A DNA stretch of 64,000 nt from the NCBI GenBank assembly GCA_029706075.1, contig JAINUG010000306.1:343501-407500 (forward strand), in the 5' to 3' direction. Under the pieces are notes generated by a model. It was given only the letters and a program-made list of their open reading frames with translations, had not been told where the DNA came from and searched no databases. Below are positions 22,292 through 33,415 of this stretch, in pieces. How positions within the stretch are numbered: position 1 is the first letter of the stretch; every line of letters begins with the position of its first letter. The stretch is from Aldrovandia affinis. Its lineage: Eukaryota > Chordata > Actinopteri > Notacanthiformes > Halosauridae. Both the position numbers and the translations under genes were made by a program.

Positions 22292-23750
22292 AAAATTGTT
22301 CACCAGAGAATGGCCAGTAGCTTTCTTTTGTGGCATATTTTAATCTAAACAGATGCACAAAGTCACTTCAGATGCAAGTTCGCGTTTGTGCAGGTGTGCA
22401 CAAACAACACCTTTCAGGGGCTAGCCACATGAGTCTGATTAATTTTGTTTACAGTTTTATTTTCCCCATCCACTGAGAATGACTTTGATTCGCCAGAAAC
22501 ATGCTTCAAAAGTAAAGAAAGAGGGAAAAAACACAGAAATAAAAATAATAAAGAAAAAACACCCCACGTAATTTAAAAAATGAAAACTTTAAGACTGTCT
22601 AGAGGGAATTTACAGGAATTTAATTTGAAAAGCCAAATAGGGTGAGATACTAAATAGGTCTGCAAGGACCAAGCCATACGTATATGTAAATATTTTCAGC
22701 AACATAGGCCGAACACCTGCTCTCAATCCAGGGGAATTCTGAGCCGAAACCTGTGATGTTTTCATCAAAAATAAATTAAACCAGATAAAAAAATAATATT
22801 TTTAAGCTCCAGAAGAGCCTGATTTCGTCCCACCAAGGGGACGGCAGCTGTTGCCTGACGCCGAGCATAAGGGCAAATGCCGCTGAAATAATGAATCGTA
22901 GTGTTACGCCATTACTTAGGCCTTTAAACCCTATTTAGGGTAATATCTGTAAATACATTTCGACTGTCTTCAACTACTTGCCATAGTCCCCTGAGCCCAT
23001 CCCTTCTACGATACCTTTGATCCCAAAATGAATTACGGGACTAATACCCTTCGCAGGTTTCCAATTACAGAAGAGGGGACCGTAAGGGAGTGTCTGTGTG
23101 TGTATGGAGTTGGGGGGGGGGGTAATAGAAATTAAGCCACTGATTAAAATCGAGACAAAAAAAAGAATGCATTACAAAATGTACAAATACTATTGCATGG
23201 GATAACTCTAATTAGATCATGTTAAAGGCAGAATGAGCCGGGAATTCATCCCACTGGTTGTGTCCATACGGAAGTCTCTCCGGTCTTATATTTGCGCTGT
23301 TTAATTGCATTATTCATCTGCTGTATGTCTGGCAGGCGCTATGCTCCCGTCACACTGGACAAGGAGACAAGAGAAGAAAAGTCAGGAGGATTCAACGCGC
23401 TGGGCAGTTGGGAAGGTGTGCAACAATGTAAGAGCGTATATATACCGAGTGCTGTGTGCAGCAGGTAAATGCGTGCGCGGAATATTAAGCGGCCAGCTGT
23501 CAGTCATGCTGTTACTCGAGACCACGTATGGTCTCAGATAAGTGCATTTACGGAAAAGTAAGTGACGCTTTATCTCCTCATTCCAGGTTAGATGGCTGAT
23601 AAAGGGTCTCAGCTCAAATCTGCTGGGCTGATAAGTCACAGAGTCCTCGCTGTACCTGCTCACCTGAGCCGCTCATCCTCCGGCAATATCAAGCTCTGTG
23701 CCGTTCTGATTACCTTTCATGCTCATCAAATGCTGAGTGAAAAAAAGCTG
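22292..23750. other. Intergenic sequence with conserved-element texture
   Basis: No exon. From 22800 to 23060 and from 23540 to 23730 the sequence is low in repeats with balanced composition and scattered factor-like sites (for example 'gctgataaag' GATA-like at 23596). A poly-G run is at about 23110-23122. Conservation cannot be judged here. Confidence 0.5.
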
Positions 23751-23783
23751 TCTGTGTGTGTGTATGTGTGTGTGTGAGTGTGT

Positions 23784-23834
<51 letters not shown>
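23751..23834. repeat. (TG)n microsatellite
   Basis: Long TG run with a few GTGAG interruptions. Confidence 0.95.
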
Positions 23835-23835
<1 letters not shown>

Positions 23836-24179
23836 TGGGGATTGGTGTCAAAATAGAATTATAGCAGAAATGAGAAAACATCAGGTTATTCTTCAGAACG
23901 GCTCACTGGAAAAACAGCCGTCAAAAACACAATGCGTCAAAAGGCGACACATTGCAGCGCTAGCAAAAAAAACACAGGAGCACCTGTATTTAGTTTTTTC
24001 TTGTTTTATTTTACAGTGGGGCATTTCGACCCCCCCCCGGAACACACACACATTCAACCCCCATCCTTCCAGTCCCCCCATCTTCTTTCTCCCATCCCAA
24101 CCCATTGCCCCTGCCCAGGTACGGAAGAGCGAGTGTTTCAGATTTAAAGCTGCGGAGAGTGGAATACCTTAAAAGCATT

Positions 24180-24480
24180 TAACCCTGTGCTGCTATCGCT
24201 CTCCCTCGCGCCGTTGTTTGTGGACCGATATGCAACAGTGGGCCTCCAGGTCTCGGTGCTGAAATGGGATTCAAAGCCCGCCCCCCAGCGCTCTCTCTTC
24301 CAGCAGCATGCCGAATCTCCCGCATCACGGCTGGCTTCCCTGCGTTAACGGCACACAGAGGGGGAACAGCGCGCAGAATCGCTATAGGTTGTCCTAGCCG
24401 TTCGGAGATAGGTTCTCCCGATCCCCCCACGTTAGACGGCTTTGCTGCTGGAAAAGCGCCAATGGCGAAACACGCACAGA
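24180..24480. promoter_or_regulatory. CpG-rich segment
   Basis: More than twenty CpGs in about 300 bp in an otherwise CpG-poor neighbourhood. Long open frames exist on both strands (137 codons +, 119 codons -), as expected for stop-poor GC-rich DNA. The predicted products have no domain. No GC box/TATA pair or strong splice donor was found, so promoter function is only suggested. Confidence 0.3.
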
Positions 24481-24592
24481 CACACATCCAGTCACGCTGG
24501 GACCCTTTCTTATTTCTTTTTTTGTCATTTTTTGTCATGTTTCATGTTTCTCGACTTCAAAATGTAATTTATGGCTGTGACACTGAAATGCC

Positions 24593-24594
<2 letters not shown>

Positions 24595-24627
<33 letters not shown>
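24595..24627. repeat. (CA)n microsatellite
   Basis: Pure CA run of about 30 bp. Confidence 0.95.
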
Positions 24628-24628
<1 letters not shown>

Positions 24629-24659
24629 CTTTTTTTGCCAGACATTTATCTTAAATTCT

Positions 24660-24910
24660 CTCCAGCACGGATCTTAAACGATTAAACGCCGTTTAATTTC
24701 TATGTATTTTTGTGAAGCCCGCTCGTTTTACACGGGCTTCCATTTAAAAATCAAATGTATTGATTTTACAGTTGGAGTTTTCCCCCAATGACCCTGACAG
24801 TTAAATATGCATAATCCATTCAACATAAAAAACGCACCTTTTGTCATTTGACCTGCCGTAAAATACAATAGAGTCCATAATCTGCTCAGTCCAACTCTCT
24901 GCCTTGCATT
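24660..24910. promoter_or_regulatory. Candidate conserved noncoding block
   Basis: AT-rich, repeat-free sequence with several homeodomain-like ATTAAA/TTTAAT pairs and an 'atttgcat'-like relative (aatatgcataat, about 24805). It also has a short perfect hairpin, GAAGCCCG (24714-24721) paired with CGGGCTTC (24733-24740) over an 11-nt loop. Enhancer role is inferred from texture only. Confidence 0.3.
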
Positions 24911-25339
24911 AAAGTGAACTTAAAAAATAACATTAATATCCCATGTTTGTTGTTGATTAGAACTCCATGAAGAAACAGTCCAATCTCTGTATTTTGTAGA
25001 TATGGCCTGAACAAATCCCTTTATAGCATTATTTTTTTTAAATTGGAAAAGGGTTTTTTTTCTTCAGATTTTGGGTATTGGGTGCCATTATAACATTTAA
25101 ACAAGATCATCAAGAAGCGATTAAAGACATAAAAGTAAGAAAGCCATAAAACCCTTAATTAAAAGTTGCTACTGCTCGGACAACTGAGAAGACGGAATGA
25201 GCAGTGTTCCTTTTTAAATCCCAGTAGCGAGAGAGAAAGAGTGGGAGAGAAAGAGAAAGAGGGGAATAGGGAAAAATAGGGAAAGCCAGTGTGAAAGCTG
25301 TGTGAATATGTCCCATCTGAATCCAACACACTGCACTTT

Positions 25340-25476
25340 TGTGTGTGTGTGTGTGTATGTGTTTCTGTGTGTATGTGTGTGTTTGTGTGTGTGTATGCGT
25401 GTTTGTGTATTTGCGTGCGTGTGTTTTTGTTTGCATGTTTGTGTGTGTGTGTATGCATGTTTGTGTGTGTGTTTGT
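25340..25476. repeat. TG-rich tract
   Basis: TG runs interrupted by TATG, TTTG and TGCG units, ending in a G8 run. The Cys/Val-rich frames across it are artefacts. Confidence 0.95.
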
Positions 25477-25843
25477 TGGGGGGGGCAGCTGGGAGCTTTT
25501 GCAAACCAGGAATGTATTTTCTGTGCAGCCGTGCTTTCACTGTTCTTTTTTATTTTATTTTATTTTTATTTTCCATTTCACAAATCAACTTTTCATGCAT
25601 CAAGCCTTTTTGAGAAGCAAGCGGGCTGGTGCAGTGTGTGTCTACGCATCCTGAAATATGCATTGGATCTGTGGCCCCCTACTGAAGTGGAGCGGGCTCA
25701 GAGCAGTCTGAGGGGGGGGGGGGCTGATGCAAAACAACAGGAAAACAACTAACTCTTTGAGGGTGGGTGGGGCCAGATGCAGACACCTGCCACTGACATC
25801 TGTACCAGTTTTGCCTGGCCTGGTTTAAACTTTTAACAATAGC
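25477..25843. other. Unique sequence between TG tracts
   Basis: Includes a T-rich run (25540-25580) and a poly-G run (25711-25722). No gene seen. Confidence 0.6.
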
Positions 25844-25887
25844 TTGTGTGTGGGTGTGTGTGCATCCGTGTGTGCCTGTGTGTACAC

Positions 25888-25953
<66 letters not shown>

Positions 25954-26199
25954 ATGCATGCATTTGTGCATGTTTGTGTGTGCATGTTTGTGCATGTATG
26001 TGGGTGTGGGCATGCAAGCGCATGTGTACATGTCTGTGCATGTGTGTGCGTGGGAGTGTGTGTATGTCCATGCATGCGTTTGTGTGTGTATGTTTGTGTA
26101 TATGAGCATGCATGTGTTTGTGTGTGTGTTTATGTGCATGCATGCATTTGTATGTGTTTGTGTGTGTATGTGCATGCATGCATGCATTTGTGCATGTTT
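25844..26199. repeat. TG/TGCA-rich tract (about 355 bp), left part
   Basis: A pure TG core (about 25890-25948) flanked by TGCATG-rich variants. The tract was split by the insertion at 26200 and resumes at 27580 with the same motif order. Confidence 0.95.
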
Positions 26200-26570
26200 A
26201 GCCCCTTTACCACATGGAATCCGCAACATTTCCGGGTTCAAGTATCCGGGTAAGGTAGTGTTTTTCATCGTTCCCATATAGGTCTCCTATACGGAAATAT
26301 TTTGTGCAGAGTCTGTTCCCACATGACATGACTTTTCAGTTTGCTTATGATCTGGGCCTTGATCTGGACCCTCATGTTCAGTAACTAAAACAAAGACGCT
26401 GCTAACTACTATTAGGGGTGATGCTGAGGACACTGAACCCCCCTGGCCATATATTTAACACATTTTATGACCTTTCAAGAGTCAACTGACAACTGACAAA
26501 ACTACTGGCAATGTTAAATACTACCCAGCTTTCAATCAGCTAGCTAGCTAATGTTCTGTGATTAGTTAAT

Positions 26571-27105
26571 ACATTACATTACATTACATTACAGGCATTT
26601 GGCAGACACTCTTATTCAGAGCGACATACAACAAAGTGTTAACCGTAGTCAAGAACAGTTTAGCTGAAAGCCACCTTAGTGGGAAGTACAATTCCTGGGT
26701 GCTAGGAGCAACCACATAGTTAAACTAGGACCCTGTAGGTAAATCTGTAGACACAATTCAGAGGTAGCAATAAGCAATCAATGCAGAAAATAATGCCTAA
26801 GCCTAATACAATACATAAACAAGTAGACGTGTAAAACTAAGCAACTATGTCCCTAAGTTAACAAAAACCGGACTACGGGGAGAGGTGCACCCTGAAGAGG
26901 TGAGTCTTCAGTCGTCGCTTGAAGGTGGCCAGGGTCTCAGCTGTTCTGACTTCCACAGGAAGGTCATTCCACCATCTTGGAGCCAGAACCGACAGGAGAC
27001 GTGACCGGGAAGCGCAGGTGCGGAGGGGGGGGTGCTAGGCATCCTGAGGTAGCAGAACGGAGTGGTGTGGCAGGTGTGTAGGGTTACAATGCTCCTAAGC
27101 CACAT
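26571..27105 (-). mobile_element. L2-tailed retroelement, minus orientation
   Basis: On the minus strand the element ends in (TGTAA)n (seen as ACATT repeats at 26571-26593), preceded by the L2 3' stem-loop (26594-26630, 'gcatttggcagacactctta' on +). Upstream in its own direction is a block (26895-27080) that is widespread in teleost genomes, reading on + 'gaggtgagtcttcagtcg' and 'ggaaggtcattccaccat'. No reverse transcriptase remains. Confidence 0.7.
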
Positions 27106-27326
27106 AGCTATACATTTGCAATGTAATCAGATTTGTATATCGCAGTTAATTGGTATCAGATAGATGGATATGAAATGTTAGGAAAATAGCCTCCATAAAC
27201 TAGTGTCAGTAGCTAGCTGGATGTGAAATGCTAGTTTGCGAACTCACGATTTAAATAGTTAAAATAATAGTTTAAATGTTTGGTGTGATCATTTAACTAG
27301 TGCAACTAGCTAGAGCATTAACATAA

Positions 27327-27387
27327 CTTATTATATTATATTGTTATATATATTATATTATATTATATTATATTATATTATATTATA
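27327..27387. repeat. (TATTA)n microsatellite
   Basis: Pentanucleotide repeat with one TATATATA interruption. Confidence 0.95.
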
Positions 27388-27592
27388 GGAACGCACCATT
27401 ATCTGGTAACGTAAAACCGTCATACGTAAAAACATTGTAACCGTTTGCTCTATCCGGGAATGTTTTTGCTTTTGTTCCCACTAGAGCCGTGGCGGACGAT
27501 TTCCGTAAATCTTACTAGGTCCTGAGCCGGGAAATTGCAGAGCGTCTTACACGGAAAAGCGACTCCAGCTCTGCATACGTTTGTGCATGTTT

Positions 27593-27625
27593 TGTGTGTG
27601 TGTGTGTGTGTGTGCGTGTGTGTGG
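27593..27625. repeat. (TG)n microsatellite, right part of the split tract
   Basis: Continuation of the TG tract beyond the insertion, with further TGCG/TATG variants to 27662. Confidence 0.9.
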
Positions 27626-28597
27626 TCATGCACACATCCGTTTGTGCGTGTGTATGTGTGTATTGGAGTTACTCATATCTCCCCACTCCGATACCCTCGG
27701 CATGACCTGCTTGTAATATATCCATTGCAGGCTCAATTTCACTCACAAACAAGCCACCTACAGATTATCTCTGTAATGTGTTTTTTTTTTCTCCTACTGT
27801 CCACCCCCCCACACACACCACCCAGCACTCACCCCTCCTGCCCTCCCAATTCCTCCCCAGGAGTTCTCCCTGAACCCAGCTGCTCATCAGGCTAAGCCCC
27901 ATATGTTAACAATGGTGTTACTACTCCAACTTAGGGAACTTAAGAGATCAAATAATTGTGATGACATGCATCCTCTGTGTGTGTATGAATATGTGTGTGC
28001 GTTTGTGTGTGTGTGTGTTTTTGTATGTGCATGCATCTTTTCCTCATTGACACACTAAAAAGCTGGGAGCCTAATAAGGAGCTGTAAGGGGGGAAGGGGG
28101 TACAGAGGGACACAAACTCCAGTAATTAGGACTACCACCAAGGAAGTCCCAGCAATATTGAGTAATGTGTTGATCTGTCACCAATCAAGGGAACAGGGAA
28201 GCTGTGGAAGGTTATCTATGCAGGCTCCATGCTGAGACGGACTGCTCATTGGTTAGCAAAGTGCCTGGTCTCAGTAGGCCATGCTCATAATAAAAACACC
28301 AGGGAGGTAGCACATTACTGTTTGTTGTCTTAATAGCATGTTCCCCAGGCTCATCTGGTCCCGATCTCATCTCATTGTAAGCCTTACTACTTGGATTACA
28401 TGGAGCGCCTAAATCTTAACGCCGTGGAATGTGTAATTAAAACAAGGAGGAAAAACACAGCACCATGCGGACCCGTTGGCACCATGTGACAGCATGATAG
28501 GCAAAAAAGAGAACGTGCTAAAAACACAAGAGAAGTATGATATTAGAATACCCTCTGGTGATGTGCTCCCACGCGCAACACATCATTCATGGTTCTG
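27626..28597. other. Intergenic sequence
   Basis: A C-rich run (27800-27860) and a short TG tract (27975-28030). From 28330 to 28460 it is repeat-free with conserved-element texture. No exon found. Confidence 0.5.
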
Positions 28598-28745
28598 TGT
28601 GGCTCAGTAGGTAGAGCACTATATTGGCCACGCTTAGGTTGTGGGTTCCCACTGGGACCACATATACTGGAAAATTTATGCATTCACTACTGTAAGTTGC
28701 TTTGGATAAAAGGGTCTACTAAATGGCATATGTTATATTACATCA
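28598..28745 (+). mobile_element. tRNA-derived SINE with L2-type tail
   Basis: The head carries a polymerase III A box (TGGCTCAGTAGG, 28600-28611) and a B-box-like GGGTTCCCAC (28643-28652) at tRNA-like spacing. The 3' end is the L2-type stem-loop ('gtaagttgctttggataaaa' then gggtctactaaatgg, 28692-28727), which would let an L2 reverse transcriptase copy it. The short AT tail ends at 28745. Its tRNA source cannot be named. Confidence 0.85.
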
Positions 28746-30500
28746 GATGAAACATAGGATTTAAATTCCATGAAGTGACAATACACCTTAAAAACCGCAA
28801 AAAAACCCATTAATCCTCCATTGGAAGAAATGAAAATGTGCGCCTTAGTCTAAGGAGAAATTATTCTCTAAATGTAGGACATCGGATCGTGGAATGATGG
28901 CCACCGTGCAAGTCTATGGCAGGAAAGGGCCTCTGACAACACCATGGTGAAACTGTGTGATCGTGACAAATTTGCCCCTGCTTTCGACGCCTCGACCAGG
29001 TTTCCCTCTTAACAAAGTAGGTCAGAGATGAGACAAGCCGGTCTTAAAAAATACTTGAACTAAGAATAAACAAGAAACCCAAGAAAACGAAAAACAACAA
29101 CAACAACAAAAACAAAATCTATGTTTTTGATGCCGGATTAGCCAAGATTAGATGCCGCCCATCTGATAAAAGTGGCTGAATCACCTCACATGGGCCGAGG
29201 AATGCTTTGTCTTAGAAAGCCAAGGAGTTTGAGAAGAAAGCAGCTAGCCTACACATGAGTTGCTGCCACTGCCCTCCAAAAGCATGAGCCGGTGTAATCC
29301 ACATAAGACATAAGCTGGGGATGTAATTGAGGCAGCTCGACAGGGGCAAAAACACGAGATTGGAAATTGAAGGGGAAGGCGGGCGCTGGCAGATGGTTCA
29401 TTTCCTGTGGTCTTACACAGCAAGGGACTCGAGTTGAGCCTCCCCAGGTCACTTGTTCTCTCGAAGACTCTGGCAATACATTTTTTTGCCCAGCGGTCTC
29501 TGGGCAAAAAAAATACCTCTATGTTGTCTCATTACTTTCAAAACCTGCCATTGCTCTTTCTCAAAGTCAGAGCAGTCCAATGGCTAGAAGCATCCTTTCT
29601 GGGGTTTTTGACTAGCCCAACACCTTGAACGTATGTCTCGGGAGAGATAGAGAGCAGAGAGGGAGAATGAAGGATGGAGGGGGGGAGTGAAGGACAGGGG
29701 AGGGGGGGAGTGGGGGCAGAGCATAAGGGGTTCTGGTGTTGCATTTACTCATGCCCCCACGCCGAAACCCAGCACAGAGGTTCTACTGTAGTCCTTGGCT
29801 TGACGGGGGTGACAGTCAGACACAGCTGACAGGACCCTGTTACCATGGTGTCCCCCTGGCCCCCGTGCACCAGTGCTTCAGTTCGCATTCCAGGATCAGA
29901 CCGCGCCGCTCTGCCAACTCCTCGCGCCGCGCTGCCAGCGCATTGGCACGGGTGGCGTCATGAAACTGGCACACTGTCGCGTGGCAGAAAAAACACAGGC
30001 GCTTACGCTTTACTCTAGGAGGAAACAGTGTGTGTGTGGGGGAGGTCTCTCCTAAATGGGAGAATCCATATCCATGTGCTGCCCAATTACAATGCAGCAA
30101 ATCCTTAACAGACAGTACAGCACAGAGTAAAAAAAAATAAAGTGGTACACAGCAAGGCAACACAGGGAACAAAAACAACATAGAGAGAACAGATTAGATG
30201 AACTAGCATTATATACAGTACGCGAGTCAGCCCACGTATAAAGCTTTCAAGATTTATAAAAAATAAAATTAGGTAAATTATTAACTTTATTATTATGGTT
30301 ATTGTTATTGTGTCTAGAACGATCATCATCGTCGTAATGGTATTATCATCTGCGCAGTCGTTAAGGGGCAAAGACTATTGATCATTCACCCTCTGCTGCC
30401 GGGCCCCCTCCACACACTCTGACGCAAGTCCAAGGAGAAGAGGAGCATTCTGTGCATCGCCCCCCCCCCCAAGTTCCCAGTTCTGTGCCCATGGGGGGAA
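28746..30500. other. Intergenic sequence, no gene
   Basis: Contains a perfect 13-bp hairpin (29481-29513, listed separately) and a G-rich stretch with quadruplex potential (29677-29717). Frames of up to 113 codons have no domain. Confidence 0.55.
29481..29513. other. Perfect 13-bp inverted repeat
   Basis: TTTTTTTGCCCAG (29481-29493), six-base loop CGGTCT, then CTGGGCAAAAAAA (29500-29512). It folds as a tight hairpin on either strand. The flanks give no sign of a mobile element. Confidence 0.85.
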
Positions 30501-30850
30501 GATTACTATCATGGTGAGGCCAGGGGTTTTAATTGATCTTGGTCACAGTTTAATGCGAGCGGGGATTAGCGCTTATCGTAGCGAGAGATGGGTTCAGAAG
30601 GGAGATCACCCTCCCAACTCTAAAAACCGCTGCACTCCATGAAACTGATTCTTCTGCGACCCACATAAAACTGCATAAGGGGGATGCAAGCTAGCCTTAA
30701 TCCCACTGTCTCCATGATGCACACAGGCGGGCGGCTATTTATGGGCTGTGTGGAACTCTGGCTCGACGTTTAATCACCAACTGTTATGTTTCTGCAATTT
30801 ATAGGACAGCCACTACATTCCAGTGAAGTGCTGGTGAAGATCATTAAGTG
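30501..30850. promoter_or_regulatory. Candidate conserved noncoding block
   Basis: Repeat-free, with balanced composition and dense factor-like motifs (tttaattgatc, ggattagcgcttatc, aaactgcataa). This texture often marks vertebrate noncoding conserved elements. Function is inferred only. Confidence 0.3.
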
Positions 30851-32740
30851 AATCACTCCAGGTCCGGATCTTCGCCGATATGGGAGTGCTCAACTCTCCA
30901 GCTTGTCCATGGTATCGGCATCCTTCCCTTAAACTCCCGCTCAATCAACCACAACCACCGCCCCCACCCCACCCCCTGCCGGAATGGATGGATTAGTTCA
31001 ATAAAACGGTTGATAAAGTATGGCTGGGTGAGACCACATTAATCAGTGAATTACACCATTTCAAAAGAGGGTTGCATAGATTGTACTCTGCGACCACACA
31101 GATAACACACTGTGTTTTTTGTCAAAGTTTTTTCATAGCGTCCTTCCATTGTGGTCGTACACCAGAATCACTTCAAAAAACTGTAGGGTGCCTGGCGCCA
31201 ACTGGTACAGCATCAAACAGATAGGATGGGGGGGGGAAAAAAAACCTCAACTATATGGTAATGGTAGATTCTTGCAATTCTGTACAAATTTAATGTAGGG
31301 AATTTATACTTCCAACAGGGGGCAGGAAAACAAAACAGACAAACCCCTCCGCCCCCCCAAAAAATGGGAAAACAGCGACGCATGGGGAGAGAGGAGCTTT
31401 GACGAGGCAAATCAATGCTTTTCAAATTGGCTTGAGGGGGGTTGGGTTATGGGGGAAAGTGAATCTCCTTAATGCTCAGCCCTGGCAGGAATCTGTGAGC
31501 TTTTTAGATTGAGTGGAATGCCGTTTGGGCTCAGCTGAATCTGGTTCATTGATAGCCGAGCCTGATTGTCTCGGGGGGGTTAGAGACACATGAAATGCGT
31601 CACACAAGCTTGTTCGCTGCCTCTTCCCTTCCTGTTCCCTCTCCTCCAGGGGCTTCCTGGTTCGAGACTCCTCTTGACAACAGGCTATAGTTTAGGAGAC
31701 ATTTTACTGTCTGCTCCCTTTCCTTTCCTCCCTTGAACTCCCAAGACATCTCCCTGCCCGGAGGAAAGAACCAGAACCAGAGAGAGAGGGAGAGAGAGAG
31801 GGAAGTGCCATATCTGCACCAGGGCCTCCCCTCTGCTTTGGGTTATAAATACGGGTTTGACATTAAATTAACTCGTAAACCGAAACCATAAACAGCCCAT
31901 AGACAATATTCCGTTTTTTATTATTATTCCTGTTCTGGACCGAAAAGCGCTATGTATTCGGGGCTTATTTGACTATGAATGACTTATTTCTGAAGTACGA
32001 AAAATGCAGCACTCTAAATTGTCATTGACAAGCTATTGATCTTCAAATGTATGAGCTAATTAAATTAAAACCATTTCATGACTCCCGATGTGAGGCATTA
32101 GAGTTTATGGTCCAACACACATGGGTTCATGAATACACGGGGAGGGGAAAAACCACCCCGCGCCCCCTGACTCGCGCTAGGCCATAAAAATATATTTATG
32201 AGAGCATCAAGCCATCCAGCCCCAGCAATGTTTGCCATTTTCCCCTCACTGTATGACTCTATCCATGCATCAAGATTGATTCTGAGAGCTCCCACTGTGT
32301 CCCCCTCCATAAGCAATATGTATAATTCAACAGCATGTTTTTTTTTTTCCATAAACGTACACTTGTGCTATTACTGGCCGTCAGAAACAGAATTATCTTA
32401 GGGAGACAAGGTCCGCTGTTTGGGAAGGGGGGGGGGTTCGTGATTGCAGATTTTTATTTTCCTCACCACATACCGTGAAGCCACTGCAGACCCCTGTTTT
32501 TGGCCTGGATGTTTTCTTGGGCTTGGGGGGTAGGGGGAAGCAAGTGGATAGTAGCACACTGCAGGGCATTGCCAACTGAACAATCACCAGTGCTGTTCCC
32601 GGCTGCCAATTATCACCACATAGTTACTAATGTCCGTATCTGCCCAGATGCTCAAAAATTATGCAGGGCAGTGAAACACACAGAGCACGCTGGTCTTTGT
32701 ACCGGCGCCCACTCGAGAATTCCTGGGGTTTTTGTGCTTG
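30851..32740. other. Intergenic sequence, several CNE-like blocks
   Basis: 31778-31802 is GA-rich. TATAAATA (31844-31851) follows a GC-richer stretch but lacks an evident transcript. 31985-32110 and 32180-32340 are repeat-free AT-rich blocks with 'gctaattaaattaaaacc' and MEF2-like 'aaaaatatatttat' motifs. No exon found. Confidence 0.5.
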
Positions 32741-33415
32741 TCTGTGTATGTGTCTTCGTATTTGTGAGTGCATACCTTTCTTACTGGGTATTACTGAATG
32801 TGTGCATGTGTGTTCCTGTCTCTTTGTGAGTGCGTGCTTCATGCATGCCCCTCGCTTACTGTGTGTGTGTGTGTGTATGTGCAAATCTGTACATGTGTCC
32901 ATATGTGCATTGTGAAAATATTTGGGTCCCATACGTATGTTAGATTGTTCTTATTTTAAGTTTATTAAATTATTAGTTTAAAGTTTAAATCTCACTCTGT
33001 ATGCATGAGTATATGTTTGGATCTGTTTGTGTGGGTGTGTGTTTTTGTGTGTGCATGTATGTGTGTGTGTGTCTGTTTTTTTATTTATATGTGCACATGT
33101 GTGTAGTTGTGTGTGCCTGTTTTTTTTTGTGTGTGTGTATCTTTTTGTTTATGTTTTTGTGGGTGCGCCTGTGTGTGCGTGTGTGTCTGTTTGTTTGTTT
33201 GTTTGTATGTGCACATGTGTGTGGTTGTGTATAACTGTTTGTTTGTGTGTGTGGTTGTGTTGCATGTGTATATGCTTTTATGTGTTTGTGTCTATTTGTT
33301 TGTGTGTGTGTATCTCTTTGTGTATGTGCATCTGTGTGGTTGTGTACATCTGCATGTGTGTAGCTGTTTGTTTGTGTGCCTCTGTTTGTTTGTGTGTATG
33401 TGTGTGTGTGGTCGA
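32741..33415. repeat. Long TG/TTTG-rich tract
   Basis: An imperfect tract of TGTG, TTTG (33189-33206) and TATGTGCA units, with a non-repeat gap near 32900-33000. A 212-codon Cys/Val/Phe-rich frame (33027-33665) is a repeat artefact. Confidence 0.9.

Larger units (their letters stand above)
26200..27579. mobile_element. Unidentified 1.38-kb insertion in the TG tract
   Basis: The 13-bp string TTTGTGCATGTTT sits on both sides (26187-26199 and 27580-27592), consistent with a target duplication within the TG tract. The outer ends are CpG-containing and share weak direct similarity: 'tatccggg' then 'tgttttt..ttcccA..' then 'ttccgtaaat/acggaaat' appears at about 26243-26302 and again at 27451-27510. 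No protein is encoded. An L2-tailed element (26571-27105) and a (TATTA)n run are nested inside. The family is not recognised. Confidence 0.5.

Noticed and set aside
31841-31852. TATAAATA motif as a promoter
   Set aside because: No GC box, CpG enrichment or downstream exon. A TATA string alone is common in AT-rich DNA.
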